DNA of 64,000 bases from Hyphodiscus hymeniophilus (Eukaryota > Ascomycota > Leotiomycetes > Helotiales > Hyphodiscaceae), in contig VNKQ01000010.1 of NCBI GenBank assembly GCA_016508695.1, forward strand, positions 1,612,001-1,676,000, written 5' to 3'. Both the position numbers and the translations under genes were made by a program. Below are positions 45,019-56,791 of the stretch, piece by piece (position 1 is the first letter of the stretch; the number at the start of each line of letters is the position of its first letter). The notes beneath the pieces were generated by a model. The model was not told where the DNA came from. It searched no databases and was given only the letters and a program-made list of their open reading frames with translations.

Positions 45019-48000
45019 TCACTTGAATTCCTCCTTCAATACCCACCTTCCACGCATCCTACTATTCGTCCCCTTCTCCAGATGTGCAATCTCGCCCAGC
45101 ATATGCTTGAACTCGGCCGTTTGCTGTGTTGTCTTGCACATGCGATTGAAGTGATTGACCAACGATTGACTTGGCACCGATCCTCCCTGGCGCTTGATGA
45201 AATCGCGAATCAACTTCATGAAGTCCTTTCCTCGGGGAGTCCTCTCCGTCTCCGTTCCTGGGGTCCCAGATCGCGAAGTGCTGGCACTCCCGTCCGAGAG
45301 ACCCTGTCGGTTTGCAAGCCCAGCGAGGATACCAGCCGAAGCAGGACCACCTCTCCGTCGAATGTTGACTGGTCTTCCTGCTGACCCGAACTCGCCCGTC
45401 CATGTCACAGTTCCTGGTTCGATGCTGCGCGCTGCTTCACCAGCTTTCCGTAGCTCGGATGCAGCTTCGGCAGCGACTTTCCGGGCTTCGCGTTCAACCA
45501 TATTGCGGTCTGCAGTGACCTTCTTCTTGCCGTTGATGATCTGGTCGTGTTCGAGAGCGCTGTGGACGCCGGACCGAGCAAAGATACCTTCCATCAGTCG
45601 GGTCTCGTCGGACGCCGGATTCTCTTCAGACGGGTTACCACGGAAGCTCTCCATGTTGGCTACTCCGGTTAGGGCGCGTACTTCAGTATCGGCGTCTCCT
45701 TGGGGTTGTTCGGGGTCGGCAGAAATGGACTGGCTAACGACGTCGTTTTGGACCGCAGTTGCAGAAGTAGATGCGGCGACGGCTACTGAATCTTCAATGG
45801 CGGCAGGTTGGGGGCTGGTGCTGAATTGGACTTCGGTTCCTTTGAACATCTCGCCAGTTTCGGTGGTGCCTTCTTCGGTGTCACCGAGGGTGAAGAGATC
45901 ATACAGGTCTTTCATCTGGAAGGTTTGACGTTGTTTGGGATCTTTCAGGATCTTGTTGGTGAGGAATTGCTTGAAGATTTGGCGATGGTAGATTTTCTCT
46001 TCAATGGTGCCCGCAGTCATCAGACGATAGATTGTTACCTCACGCTTCTGGCCAAGACGCCAAGCGCGTTCCCGAGCTTGGACGTCTGTCGAGGGGTTCC
46101 AATCTGGATCAAAGATGATGACTCGATTGGCTCCCGTGAGATTGACACCAAGTCCTCCAACTTTCGTTGTGAGGAGAAAGACATGGAGGTCAGGGTCATT
46201 ATTGAATCGATCAACCAAGGTTTGTCGATCTTTGATACTTGTACCTCCGTCCATCCGAAGATAGTTGAAGCCAGGAAGATTCTTCACGAATTCCTCAATG
46301 ATATTCAGCATCTGCACTCCCTGGCTGAAAAGCAACGTCTTGTGGCCGAAGCGCTTCCACATTTCCAGTAAAGCCTTGACCACCTGCATCTTCCCAGATT
46401 TGTTTGGGTTCCCCCATTTGTAACCTGGTTTGCCTCTCAGACGCGGATCCAAGAGATCTGGATGATTGCAGATTTTTCGTAGGATATCAATACCATAAAG
46501 AGATTGACGGGTACGATTCATGATTGATGTCATTTCGTCGGAAGCGAGGAACATCTCATATGCTTCTCGCTGTGGTCTGGTGAGCTTACAGAATAATACT
46601 TGCTCGCTCTTCTTGGGCAGATCTGAAGCAACGTCGACCTTCAGTCGTTGCAGAAGGTACGGACTGATTGCGGCCTTTAGAGTTTCAGCACACTTTGTAG
46701 CTGTCAAGACTTGTAGGTTTGTCGCATTCGCATAGCCACCAATCTTGATAGGTACCTCGAAGGCCTGTCGAAAGTTGACAAGAGTACCGAGACGCATGGG
46801 GAAGACGAAATCGAACAATGACCAAAGTTCAATGAGGTTGTTCTGCATAGGAGTTCCGGAAAGGATAACTCGATTGGGTGTTCGAAGCTCTTTGCAGTAA
46901 ATGGTGATAGCAGTGTTGGGGTTTCTAATCTTGTGACCTTCATCCAAGACGGCATAATCCCAATTCACTGGAACAAGGATATCCGAGTAGGTTTGAAGAC
47001 CCGCATACGTTGTGACGAGAACATGACCATCTCTGACAACGCGATCTACGATCTCCCTCGCCGCCTTTCGAGATTTCGAAGGTTTCTTATCTTGTCGGCC
47101 ATAGATCTCCTCGATCTCTTCCATCCGACCTTCACTCCCAACATTCAGCATACCACTGCCAGAGCTGTGTAAAATCGAGACTCGAAGCGGAGGCCACCAT
47201 CGGTGAAACTCATTAACCCACTGGCGGAGAACAGTAGCTGGTGCAACTACAATGATTGGCCTGGTGAGCTTCTTGCTGAAATGTAATGCAGCAAGAAAAG
47301 AAATGATCTGAATTGTCTTTCCAAGACCCATCTCGTCTCCAACGATACCACCAACTTGTTGAGTATACAACTCTCCAAGCCACTGGACCCCAGTCTTCTG
47401 ATAGTCGAACAGAGCTGGATAAACGTCTCCGGGGAGTTTCAGGTCATTGTCGAGTTGATGGTCTGGGGCATCCGGACAAGGCTTGAACCATTCATCCTCT
47501 TCTGCATCCTCGGCTTCAAGCTCTTCATCAGTGGCTTCATTCTGACGTTGTTTATGACGTCTTGCTTCACTTCTCTTCTCTACCCAATCGTTAAGTCTCG
47601 CCTGGTACATCGTCTCATTTCCATCATCAATGCCAGTGAGATCGATTTTCTCTTCAAGCTTGGGGTTTGCAGCCGCTCTCTTCCTCGAAGTTCGTTTCGT
47701 CATAAGATCGTCATCATCTTCTTCGTCATATTCATCAAAATCAACCACATCCTCATCCGAAGGTTCTGGCTTGAAGTTCTCTTCCGGATCTTCGTTCGGA
47801 CTTCGGACCCGAGAGGTGGCTGAGCTGGCTGCACCACTTTCGAGTCTCCTCTTCTTGCGAGGTCGCAGCCCAAACTCGCCCTCAGGAGTGCTAAGTCCAC
47901 TTTCTGAGGCAGATGCGAAGCCAGGTAATCGTAGGTTTTGGTGAGATCTTGGTTCTGCATCATCGACCATTCGCGGTTCATCCTCGGCCTCTTCTTCTGC

Positions 48001-48672
48001 GTCCATTAGAGCGGAAGTAAGATCTCCATCCTGGCCCTCAGCACCTCTCTCAGCCATGCGCGAGAACGGAGTGATCTTGCCAGTACGGATCAGGAACTCT
48101 CGCTGAGTCTCATTTGGCAGACGCTTATTCCCCGCAGCAGCATCCTGCCCATCATTCTCGACGTCATCATATTGGTGTCTCTCATCTATGCGTGCCTGTA
48201 TGTCCGCAATATCTGCATTGAAAGCCACGATGTCTGCATCTATTCGCTTGATCTCATCTTCCACTCGTCTTCTCACCAGTGGGTTATTCGCAAGAGTGGT
48301 AAGACGGCGTCGCTGGGTTCGCTTTTGAGTCTCGAGTTTGTCGATGTTGGTGTTGACTTTATCGATTCGCTTTTGATCACGTTCGTCTTCCTGTTCAATC
48401 ATGACCTGGTTTGCCTGATTCGTGATATCCCGCTCCAGGTCTACTTGATCTCGAACATTCTCTGTCAAGCCCTGTAAGGCACTGGCCTCGTCAGTCGGTA
48501 GTGCAGTCTCATTGAACTCGCCATCTTCGAAGACCTCATCTGCTACTGCAGCCGCAGCTTCTGCGATCGTGTCTGTATTCTCTCGACGTAGCTTAACTTC
48601 GGCTTGCGGCGTTGGGAGGGGGGCTTCAGGGTCGGCCTTGATCGGCGCAGGCGATTGGGGAGATGGATCCAT
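45019..48672 (-). CDS. RAD26: SWI2/SNF2 ATPase Rad26/Rhp26 (CSB/ERCC6 homologue)
   Basis: Intronless, 1217 aa. Seen: an N-terminal coiled coil (about residues 75-170), an acidic region with an SRKRAAANPK basic patch, then the Snf2 core: motif I DEMGLGKT (446-453), motif II DEGH (577-580), ILSGTPMQNNLIELWSLFDF, LFSQGVQMLNIIEEF, YLRMDGGTS and the C-terminal GLGVNLTGANRVIIFDPDWNPSTDVQARERAWRLGQ. The C-terminal tail has a winged-helix-like end (DFIKRQGGSVPSQSLVNHFN). Function: couples nucleotide-excision repair to transcription by acting on RNA polymerase II stalled at lesions. An intronless gene of this length is unusual in the window but not for this family. Start: the first Met, 48672. Confidence 0.95.
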   Translation of the reverse strand: MDPSPQSPAPIKADPEAPLPTPQAEVKLRRENTDTIAEAAAAVADEVFEDGEFNETALPTDEASALQGLTENVRDQVDLERDITNQANQVMIEQEDERDQKRIDKVNTNIDKLETQKRTQRRRLTTLANNPLVRRRVEDEIKRIDADIVAFNADIADIQARIDERHQYDDVENDGQDAAAGNKRLPNETQREFLIRTGKITPFSRMAERGAEGQDGDLTSALMDAEEEAEDEPRMVDDAEPRSHQNLRLPGFASASESGLSTPEGEFGLRPRKKRRLESGAASSATSRVRSPNEDPEENFKPEPSDEDVVDFDEYDEEDDDDLMTKRTSRKRAAANPKLEEKIDLTGIDDGNETMYQARLNDWVEKRSEARRHKQRQNEATDEELEAEDAEEDEWFKPCPDAPDHQLDNDLKLPGDVYPALFDYQKTGVQWLGELYTQQVGGIVGDEMGLGKTIQIISFLAALHFSKKLTRPIIVVAPATVLRQWVNEFHRWWPPLRVSILHSSGSGMLNVGSEGRMEEIEEIYGRQDKKPSKSRKAAREIVDRVVRDGHVLVTTYAGLQTYSDILVPVNWDYAVLDEGHKIRNPNTAITIYCKELRTPNRVILSGTPMQNNLIELWSLFDFVFPMRLGTLVNFRQAFEVPIKIGGYANATNLQVLTATKCAETLKAAISPYLLQRLKVDVASDLPKKSEQVLFCKLTRPQREAYEMFLASDEMTSIMNRTRQSLYGIDILRKICNHPDLLDPRLRGKPGYKWGNPNKSGKMQVVKALLEMWKRFGHKTLLFSQGVQMLNIIEEFVKNLPGFNYLRMDGGTSIKDRQTLVDRFNNDPDLHVFLLTTKVGGLGVNLTGANRVIIFDPDWNPSTDVQARERAWRLGQKREVTIYRLMTAGTIEEKIYHRQIFKQFLTNKILKDPKQRQTFQMKDLYDLFTLGDTEEGTTETGEMFKGTEVQFSTSPQPAAIEDSVAVAASTSATAVQNDVVSQSISADPEQPQGDADTEVRALTGVANMESFRGNPSEENPASDETRLMEGIFARSGVHSALEHDQIINGKKKVTADRNMVEREARKVAAEAASELRKAGEAARSIEPGTVTWTGEFGSAGRPVNIRRRGGPASAGILAGLANRQGLSDGSASTSRSGTPGTETERTPRGKDFMKLIRDFIKRQGGSVPSQSLVNHFNRMCKTTQQTAEFKHMLGEIAHLEKGTNSRMRGRWVLKEEFK

Positions 48673-50206
48673 TATGGCAGATCAGATCTGAGACTTGTGA
48701 ATGTACTGGGGAATCATGTATATGATTTAGAGGCTTTTCGAAGAACTATGGTGGAGGTTGTCGTTCAGCGGCGGCGATCTGAAAGTGAATAGTTTGAAGG
48801 TGAGAAGGTGAAATGTCGGAATCTCGCAAACGTGAGAAACGCGCACACACAGAAGAGGAAGAAGAAAACCAGGCGCTCTAGAGAAAGAAAGAGCTGTATT
48901 TCGGCAAGCCTCGGTGAGCGCCGCAAAGATGTTTATTGAGAAAGAGCCGACGAGAAGAGAAATGTTCTTGAGTGAGGGCGAGTCCATCAACTCGGTCTGC
49001 GTCATGTCAAGGCTTCAACAATCCCTGCAAAGCTTCTCATTGGTTCATCATCAACAGCCTTGCATATCCGTTCTTTTTTACGAGAGATGCTCTTTGACGA
49101 AGAGCGAGAACAAGCTCTAGTTCAAGCTATCTTCCGACTCAGAAGATAATAAAGGAAACGAGTATTGATGGGTGGCTTTCAAAAGTCTACTTATCTGTCT
49201 ACGATGAACAGGCTCTGTCAAGGCTTCAATCTCCGGTCACCAGGGTGTATCTCGTGTAGCAGGAGTTCAATATATAGATGCTTTTGTGTCTGACAACGGC
49301 TTCCTGGTTGGCATAAAGTAGCATAGCATGAAGGGCCGAAGCTAGGAAAAAGAGTAAAACCAAGTAAAGAGTAAGAAAGCCAGGTGGTTGCAGCTTACAA
49401 GAGCCAATATGTTCGTCAGACTCTATCAAAATGAAGAGTGACTAGGCTTAAGACCTCTTGAAGTGTCCCTTAGCTACAGTCTTCGGTCAACGAACAAAGA
49501 CCAAGAGCTCGGGGGTTAAATATGCAGATATCAAAGCAAGCGTTATCTGAAACAAGAAGTAACCTCGAAACCCGCATGCTTGGAATTGTCCTGCCCCCGT
49601 ATATTTATTATCTATCGTCTCTAGTCTGTATTAACCCAGGCCAAGATATCCAGGGCCCTCACTTGCAGATGCCCACTATCAGTCAAAGTCTTTCAACCGA
49701 GCTAATCCTCTATTCCCCTATCTCGCTCTTGTAAACCGGTCATGTATTGGGCACATCCGCAAATCAGCTGTCGAATGCGCTGACTCGTGTCATACAAGCG
49801 GTTTTATAGCCACCATTAAAGTCAAGTTCTATCTTACTTAGGCCTTCTTATGTCCAATTACAACGCCAGCCCTTTCCCTTAGAATATTTGAGGTTTTGAG
49901 TGTGCAACCCTCTTCCAGTCTGAAATTGTATACAAGGCTAGGTCCAGATCTCAATCCTTTCAGCCATTGGAACTGTTGTGGCGGGGCTCTTTAGAACCTG
50001 AACGGCTGAAGACTTGCTTGCAAGCAGGCGAATTATGATTATGACTGCGCATTCAACTTACCCAGTATCTTGCATCGTACGTCGTTGTTTTAACTTTGTA
50101 GCTTTGCATCTTCACAATGCATTGTGTGGTATTTAGGACCGAGTGAATTTGATAGATAAATATAGATATTAAATCAACGGACTGAGTGATTGTTCCTCTC
50201 ACGTCG

Positions 50207-50226
50207 GACCCTAGCGCGCTAGGGTC
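50207..50226. promoter_or_regulatory. Perfect 20-bp palindrome upstream of YAK1
   Basis: The half-site GACCCTAGCG is followed at once by its exact reverse complement, with no spacer. It lies 300 bp upstream of the YAK1 ATG, directly before two CCAAT boxes. It could be a site for a dimeric transcription factor, or a hairpin if transcribed. Confidence 0.7.
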
Positions 50227-50228
50227 AA

Positions 50229-50240
50229 TCCAATCCAATC
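50229..50240 (+). promoter_or_regulatory. Tandem CCAAT boxes
   Basis: Two CCAAT pentamers within TCCAATCCAATC, 5 bp in period, immediately 3' of the palindrome. CCAAT is the target of the Hap2/3/5 (CBC) complex in fungi. Confidence 0.55.
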
Positions 50241-50525
50241 ACCTCCAGCTCCCACCAACTAACCACGACATGTTTTCTTCGATACGTCCAAATCCTTCCA
50301 ACTCACCGTCGACCATGCATCGTTGACAGCTGTACCAACCTGGGCACCCATCTCCCTCGATCAAGAGGTTTTGCCTTTTCTCTTCGCTCTTGGGACGCGT
50401 CGTGGCCATCCTGCCAACACTCGGTGTTCCCAAAGCAGCTCGAGCGACGTTGACGCCAGTCCGACCCCTCTGAACCTCCTCCATTACCTCCCTCACGAAC
50501 GCATTCTTACTCCGATAGCTTCATC

Positions 50526-53406
50526 ATGGATCAATGGGGAGCATACTCCGACTCGGCTGGCCCGTCGAGAAGATACAACGGCAATCCTGGAACTGCCCAA
50601 CCCTCCCAACCTCCTGCTGGATTCACGTACGAACAATACCAGGGTGGAATGGGTGCGCATAACCAGTCTCTGGCTGCTTCTCCCACGGCAACACCGCAAA
50701 TGAGAGACGGGAATGGAGATGTCGCTATGCAAGACGCTCAAGATCCATACGGTAGCATGAAGTACCCTATGCGCCCTCATCACCAACAACATCTCTCCAC
50801 AGGTCGAGCTTCCTCGCATCATTCACCTCAAGAACCATCAGCTGCAGCTCAACGATATTCACCAATGGAGACTCTATCGCCAAGCTCGCCATATGGTGTT
50901 GCCCCACCGCAAGGCCAGTATGGCTCGCAACGACAATCCCCAACGAGACCAGGAGCTTACTCTTCACCGAACTCATACTACGCCAATCGTCAGCAAGCGC
51001 AACAATTGCCTCCTATCACACCCTTCGCTTCGAATAATGAGGGCTATCCTAGTTCTGCGACTGCACAGCTGAACGCTGTATTTGGGAACGACCCAAAATC
51101 CCCTCGGCGGCCAGCCCCACAGTCCGCGCAAGGCCCTTCAGGAAGAGGACCGGTTCCGGAATTCTCAAAGGTTCGATCTATGGCCGATCTGCAACCAAAA
51201 ATCAATTCTCAGCCTGCCTTTCGAAGAGCAAATCCCGAAGGTGGATTCATCAGCGTGAGCAATGCCCGTGAAGGTCCCCAAGACGCTTGCTGATATCCAA
51301 TCTAGCCTCTCCAAGCTCTCACAAGTCATCTGCCATCGACATACCGTATCTGCAATCCGAGCTTCAAATACGAATCTTCTCGAAACCCTCGAAGAGTACT
51401 CACGAAACCGAGCAAAGGTGTCAAGAATGATGGATTTGATAACGAGGATAGTGATTATATACTTTATGTGAATGACATTCTCGGGTCTGAAGAGACTGGT
51501 CATAAGTATGTTTCGAGGTTAACGCTTCCGTATTCTTTATGATTGTGAATGCTAACGCAGTGCATAGAAACCGGTACCTTATCCTAGACGTTCTAGGCCA
51601 GGGAACCTTTGGGCAGGTGGTCAAGTGCCAAAACTTGAAAACGCAAGAGGTTGTGGCAGTAAAGGTTGTCAAGAATAGGACGGCATACTTCAACCAGAGT
51701 ATGATGGAAGTGTCAGTACTTGATTTGGTAAGTACCCTTTCGCACTGTTCTTGAAGTCCAGACTGACTCCTCTTAAGCTTAACACAAAGCTCGATAAGAA
51801 TGACGACCATCATCTCCTCCGATTAAAAGATACCTTCATCCACCGTCAACATCTTTGCCTTGTATTCGAGCTGTTGAGCGTCAACCTATACGAATTGATT
51901 AAGCAAAACCAATTCAGAGGGTTGAGCACGACTCTTGTCCGAGTCTTTGCACAACAGCTCCTGAACGGCCTGAGTCTATTGAACAAGGCTCGATTGATAC
52001 ATTGCGACTTGAAACCGGAGAACATCCTACTGAAGAATCTGGAGAGCCCCATCATCAAGATTATCGATTTTGGATCAGCTTGCGATGAACGTCAGACGGT
52101 TTACACATATATCCAGTCTCGCTTCTACAGGTCTCCGGAAGTGTTGCTCGGATTACCGTATTCGTCGGCAATTGATATGTGGTCACTAGGCTGTATAGTG
52201 GTGGAATTATTCCTCGGTCTCCCTCTGTTCCCGGGGTCTTCAGAATACAACCAGGTCTCTCGGATAGTCGAAATGCTTGGAAACCCTCCGAATTGGATGT
52301 TGGAGATGGGCAAGCAATCTGGAGAGTTCTTTGAGAAAAGGCATGACGTGGATGACTACGGAAGACGGACATATCATCTAAAAAGTATGGAGCAATACTC
52401 TCGAGAGCATGGCACAAAGGAGCAACCAAGCAAGAAGTACTTTCAAGCAACAACCCTCCCAGAGATCATCCGGTCATACGCGATGCCTCGGAAGAACATG
52501 AAGCAAAGCGAGATTGATCGAGGTACGTATTCATCTTATCATTCCCGGACAAAGCTAACAACAGCAGAAATGAATAACCGGGTGGCCTTCATCGACTTTG
52601 TTAGAGGATTGCTGAACATCAACCCATTGGAGAGGTGGTCGCCACAACAAGCTAAATTGCATCCTTTCATCACCCAGCAAAAGTTCACCGGACCTTTCGT
52701 TCCTCCGATGAACTTAAAATCGAGCTCAATCAATCGGTCGCCTGCTCCAGGAACGCAGCAGCAACAGCAAGCCGAAGCTTTGAGCAAACAAAGAGCACAG
52801 GCCGCTCAAGCCCAAGTCCACACCGCACAGGCTCACTCTGCGGCACAGGCACAATATGGACCTGCAGCGCCCATAGGACAATATCCACCTGTCGCGCCTC
52901 AAGCCCCGCCAGTCTACAACAACAACAACAACATGTACTCCCCAAGTACAAGCCACCAAGCTGCACCTCCACCTTACCCATCTCAGCAGTCTGGAACCTA
53001 TAACCAAATGGGCATGATGCCACAACCTCCCGCGCAAATGCCACCCGCACAGTACGGCGCCGGACCTTCACAGCAACAGCAGAGTCTCTACGCTCAGGCC
53101 ACCATGCGTTCTGGACGTCAAAGAGCCTCTACGATGGAAGTACAGCAAGGTGGCATTCCCGTTACTATACAACGAGTCGCAAGCCACCTTGATCCAAGTC
53201 AACCTATTCGTCTACAACCAAGCCCTGCATACTATCCTCCGCCGCCTGATGGAGGCCCGGATGGAAATCCAGGAAGTGCGCGGAGGAGAGGTAGCAGAGC
53301 TGCACAAGGGGCACAGGGAGGCACCAGAAACAACAGGGACTTCATCCGCAATTTGGAGGACCGTACCTTAGAGGAGGGATTCATGGGCCAGAGTCAATGG
53401 CATTGA
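50526..53406 (+). CDS. YAK1: DYRK-family protein kinase Yak1
   Basis: Exons 50526-51254, 51306-51505, 51568-51727, 51778-52522 and 52568-53406 give 890 aa. The last intron (45 nt) is a multiple of three and has no stop; splicing joins SEIDR to EMNNRVAFIDF, the conserved sequence. Seen: a Gln/Pro/Ser-rich disordered N-terminus (about 1-300); kinase domain from NRYLILDVLGQGTFGQVVK (about 310) with AVKVV Lys, HCDLKPEN, DFGSAC and the YTY motif before IQSRFYRSPE (the DYRK activation-loop tyrosines); and a low-complexity Gln/Pro-rich C-terminus. Function: a growth-restraining kinase acting under PKA and TOR in glucose and stress responses. The promoter holds a palindrome and CCAAT boxes. Confidence 0.95.
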
Positions 53407-54264
53407 GTTGCTTTCAATCATTAGTCTGCCGAGAGCAGGCTTCGCGCCGACCTTAGCTGCTACTACCAGCTTGGACATTTGGATTGCATTCGAGCTTCTA
53501 TGCATGTTTGGCTTTCAGATGCAGCATTAGGCTGTCGGTGCTCCTTGCGATGATACCCAGATTGGAGACACGATTTGCTAGTGGGTCAGGTGGGGTCGGG
53601 GAACTTTCTGTGCTGGCCACTCAGATCAGATTGATACGCACCGAGAGGAGATGAACGAACTGTGTTGAGGGTTGGTGGTATGACTTGGAGCTGATCGAGA
53701 AGGCGCAGTTAGATGAATTCTATCGTTCGGCCTTTCATTCATGTAGTATAGGCATTGCTAGGAGAATCGAGCGATGATGAGCCATTTCTTGTCTCGACGC
53801 AGATAAGCCAGTTTCTTTCACAGCTTTCCTCGCTGCGCCTTTTCTCTCATCGTGTAGAAGCAGAAGTTACTTCACAGAACGATAGATGATCCCTTCCTCA
53901 CTAGATCTTAACTCCCACTTACTCGGCTTTTCGATCCTTTCATTATACTCTTCTGCTCCACTCATCTATCTTCATGAGCTTAGTCGGGTTCCTTTCTCAA
54001 CCTCCTTCCTCCCTCCTCGACATATCCAGCCCATCGATCCTTCCATCCCACCCACCTCTCTCTCATATAGCCAGCCACAAGGCTATCACTCACCTCGGTC
54101 ACGCAGTCAAGTTCACCCGCCAACATCACCACAATCGAGCTTCTATCGCATCTCTTCTCAAACTCGCCCGATCCGATACGATACACATCCTCCATTCCCT
54201 GAGCTCCATCGAGTCGGTCACCTCATCACTTCATCATCGCCGCCAAACACAAACAAACACCAGG
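53407..54264. other. YAK1 3' region and spacer
   Basis: 858 bp. It has long open frames only because of Ser/Pro/His-rich composition; I see no credible gene start before 54265. Confidence 0.45.
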
Positions 54265-54843
54265 ATGCCGCCGGCAAAACCGCTCCGAAATCTCCTCATC
54301 CCACCCCCTTCGCTGTCCCTGGATGAGTTTCGCTCAGCACAAGCGCGATCCCACGCCCACGCACAAGCACAAGTCAAGAGCGATGTCGGTCACACCCTGC
54401 AGCGCAGAGAATACCGGGGCTCCTCAAGCCTGGAAGAGAGAACAGAATTCCGGAAAGTGGGCAGCGAGCTACACATCCCGAGCCCTGAGGAGCGCGGATC
54501 GAGGAACGACGAGGGCGATGGCGATCCTGGCGAGGAAATCGTACATGTACGGGAAAAGGAAATGGGAAAGAGACGTCAGGGGGTAACGAAAGCGGATCTC
54601 CTCCCTGGGCCACTGAACTTGCGTCTGGGAACGGGATCGGGATCGGTTCTTGGGATTGAGAAGGGGAAAGACGCCGTGGATGAAGCTGAGCTGGGAAGGT
54701 TGGTGGGGTTGATTATGGGCGATGTGCCGGGTGTGGAGGGGAGGGTATATGGGAGGGGGTACTATAGTGGGCGGGATCTGGGATGTGGTGAGGGAGAGGG
54801 CTCGGGTTTACGTTTGGGTTGGGTCTGGATTCGTGTTGGATAG
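54265..54843 (+). CDS. Doubtful hypothetical protein
   Basis: An open frame of 192 aa from MPPAKPLRNLLIPPPS, the third part of a longer open reading that begins further upstream. It is rich in Gly, Arg and Glu (GEEIVHVREKEMGKRRQG, then Gly-rich repeats such as GTGSGSVLG). No domain, signal peptide or membrane helix. Other frames here are also open because of the GA-rich base composition, so coding status is doubtful. It may be a lineage-specific gene or a noncoding region. Confidence 0.3.
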   Translation: MPPAKPLRNLLIPPPSLSLDEFRSAQARSHAHAQAQVKSDVGHTLQRREYRGSSSLEERTEFRKVGSELHIPSPEERGSRNDEGDGDPGEEIVHVREKEMGKRRQGVTKADLLPGPLNLRLGTGSGSVLGIEKGKDAVDEAELGRLVGLIMGDVPGVEGRVYGRGYYSGRDLGCGEGEGSGLRLGWVWIRVG

Positions 54844-55607
54844 CGAGGTTGAGGTGTAGAATCACGGGACGCCATCTGTCCCGTGAGAGGAGGTGGGTCA
54901 AGCTTGGGATGTGGGAATATGGACGGGCTGGGGAGCTTGATGGGGAGGGGATGGTCATATCTGGAAGGAGAGAGGGGGTTAGTGGTGCATGGGACGAGCT
55001 CCTCGGTGGTCTTGGTGTTGTTGTGGTTTTGTTCTGGGTCGTTTGCCTGGTGGTTTTGTGGATCAGGAGGAGGTCTCGTGCAAGAGTCAAGACGAGGTAG
55101 ATGATTTGTGAAGGGGTGAAGTCGCGGAGGGTGCAGTCACCATGATGGGCTTGATCCTATGTGCGCGTGAGTAGCATGAGATCTGTGTTTGGTGAGTGTT
55201 TAGGATGGTTGATTGGACTCAGTGATGGAAAGGACGGCTTTCTATAAGGTACATATCCATACATTATATACATGGGGAGGCTTTGGAGGCTTTGAGTTTC
55301 GCATGATTACGATTGACTAGGCAGAATGTACCTTTGAGGAGTTCTCTAATACTACAGTACAATTATGACCATACGGCGGAAAGAAATAGCCTTCTCTCGA
55401 CGTGCAATGGATTACGTTGATCCTCGTGCTCAAAAATGGAAGTCGGATTCTGGGATGGGTAGTTCTGAGATCTTCCCTCGTGCTATCAAAATTGGCATCC
55501 TGCTTGATACTGCTTCCGTCTAGAAGAGTGTAGACACAGTGGAGGCCCGGAGGAGCGTAATGCCAGAAGGATATGACAAATGCGGAGCTTGCCAAAACGG
55601 ATTCCGC
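54844..55607. other. Spacer with purine-rich stretch
   Basis: The strand is strongly G-rich from about 54700 to 55100. No gene recognised. The last part is the 3' end of the RRM gene. Confidence 0.45.
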
Positions 55608-56791
55608 TCATCTGTACCCACGACCACGAGCATTTCCTCGTCCTCTGTCACGGCCACGTCCACCAACCAAGCTATCGCTGTATAGTCCTCGTCCTCCACG
55701 ATCATGATTGTTATCCGTGTCCATACGTTCGTCGAATCCATATGATCCATCCATGACATCGTCCCGGGCATCGTAGTCTCGTCGGTCTCGTCGACGATCA
55801 TTGCGAGGGGTATATCGGTCAGTTCCACCACGACCAGGACGATTGTCATCTGAGCGGTCGTCGATGGTGATGATGTCTTCGGCGCGAGGACCAAGAGGTG
55901 CGGCGGGAGCGGAGGCAGCGGTTGGAACTTTTGCCGCAGATCCAATCTTGTGGTACACGTGAAGGAGGTTGCCATCAGCCTAAGGGAATTAGTTGGAGCA
56001 CCTGTACGTTTACATGCTACTCACGTTCTGGTTATTGAAAGTAGCAACCACATTGTCGGCTCCCTCCTTTGACTCGAATATGATTTCGGCCATCACGCTT
56101 GGTCGCTCGCTGATGATGCGACAGCTGATACATACTCCTCCAACTGGTGTCATCGCGCTCTCAATATCATCCGCCGTCGTTCCTGGCGCGAAGTTCTTGG
56201 CCATCACGATGTAAGGTCCCGCGCGTCCCTTTATCGAGATGCTCTTCGAGGTCTTTGCAGCTCCTACGACATTGAACTGGGTGTTCAGGGCAGGAGACGA
56301 GGCCGAGCTGCTGAGAGAGGCGTACAAGCGCTCAGTCTTAGTCTTTGGTTGCCTCGGACCACGATTAGGAGCTTGTGTAACTCGTGACGCAGTTGGGTTG
56401 TTCAGGTCGTGCAGATCGTGGGTCCATTCAGCATCGACATTGCCAGCGGTGGGTTTGAGGTTGGATCTCGCGGTAGCATTCTTCTGCGTTGTAGATGCCG
56501 TACGCTGCAATCATGTCAGAGGTTGTATTGAAGGGGATTGCAGGCATATTCACCTTTGCAATCCCAACTCGACTTGCAAGAGATGCTCCAGGTCCGAGCT
56601 TATTCGCTCCATTACCAGGTGCACTCTGTCTCCGGGCTTTACCAAAGATCTCGGTGGCGAGAGCTTGATTCTTACGGCGTTGGCGATCTGCGAGAAATCA
56701 GAGACTGTACAGAAGCTTGGGATGCGCCAGGCGTTCCTTACCCTTATTGATGATTGCATCGAAGCTTGCGGCAACGTTTCCAGGCGCCATG
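55608..56791 (-). CDS. RRM/RGG RNA-binding protein, possibly ALY/REF (Yra1/Mlo3)-like
   Basis: Four exons on the minus strand, 56743-56791, 56554-56687, 56025-56504 and 55608-55979, give 344 aa with all joins in phase. Seen: N-terminal NVAASFDAIINKDRQRRKNQ, which resembles the short helix by which mRNA-export adaptors bind the helicase Sub2/UAP56; a Ser/Asn-rich linker; one RRM (about residues 155-235) with GPYIVMAKNFAPGTTADDI as the first strand-helix, and the second part EIIFESKEGADNVVATFNNQ plus LLHVYH as the last strand; and a C-terminal Arg/Asp-rich then RG-rich tail (GGRGRDRGRGNARGRG). The RNP motifs are weakly conserved. The likely role is mRNA packaging or export; the exact orthology is not settled. 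Confidence 0.82.

Larger units (their letters stand above)
48673..50525. other. 1.85-kb intergenic region with YAK1 promoter elements
   Basis: Divergent region between RAD26 and YAK1. No gene recognised; the open frame at 49522-49734 lacks features. A perfect palindrome followed by tandem CCAAT boxes sits at 50207-50240 (separate entries). Confidence 0.5.

Noticed and set aside
45062..45403. Open frames overlapping RAD26 on both strands
   Set aside because: Shadows of the GC-rich coding sequence; no independent features.
53886..54326. Long overlapping frames of Ser/Pro/His-rich sequence downstream of YAK1
   Set aside because: Composition-driven; no conserved domain and mutually overlapping, so at most one doubtful frame was kept.
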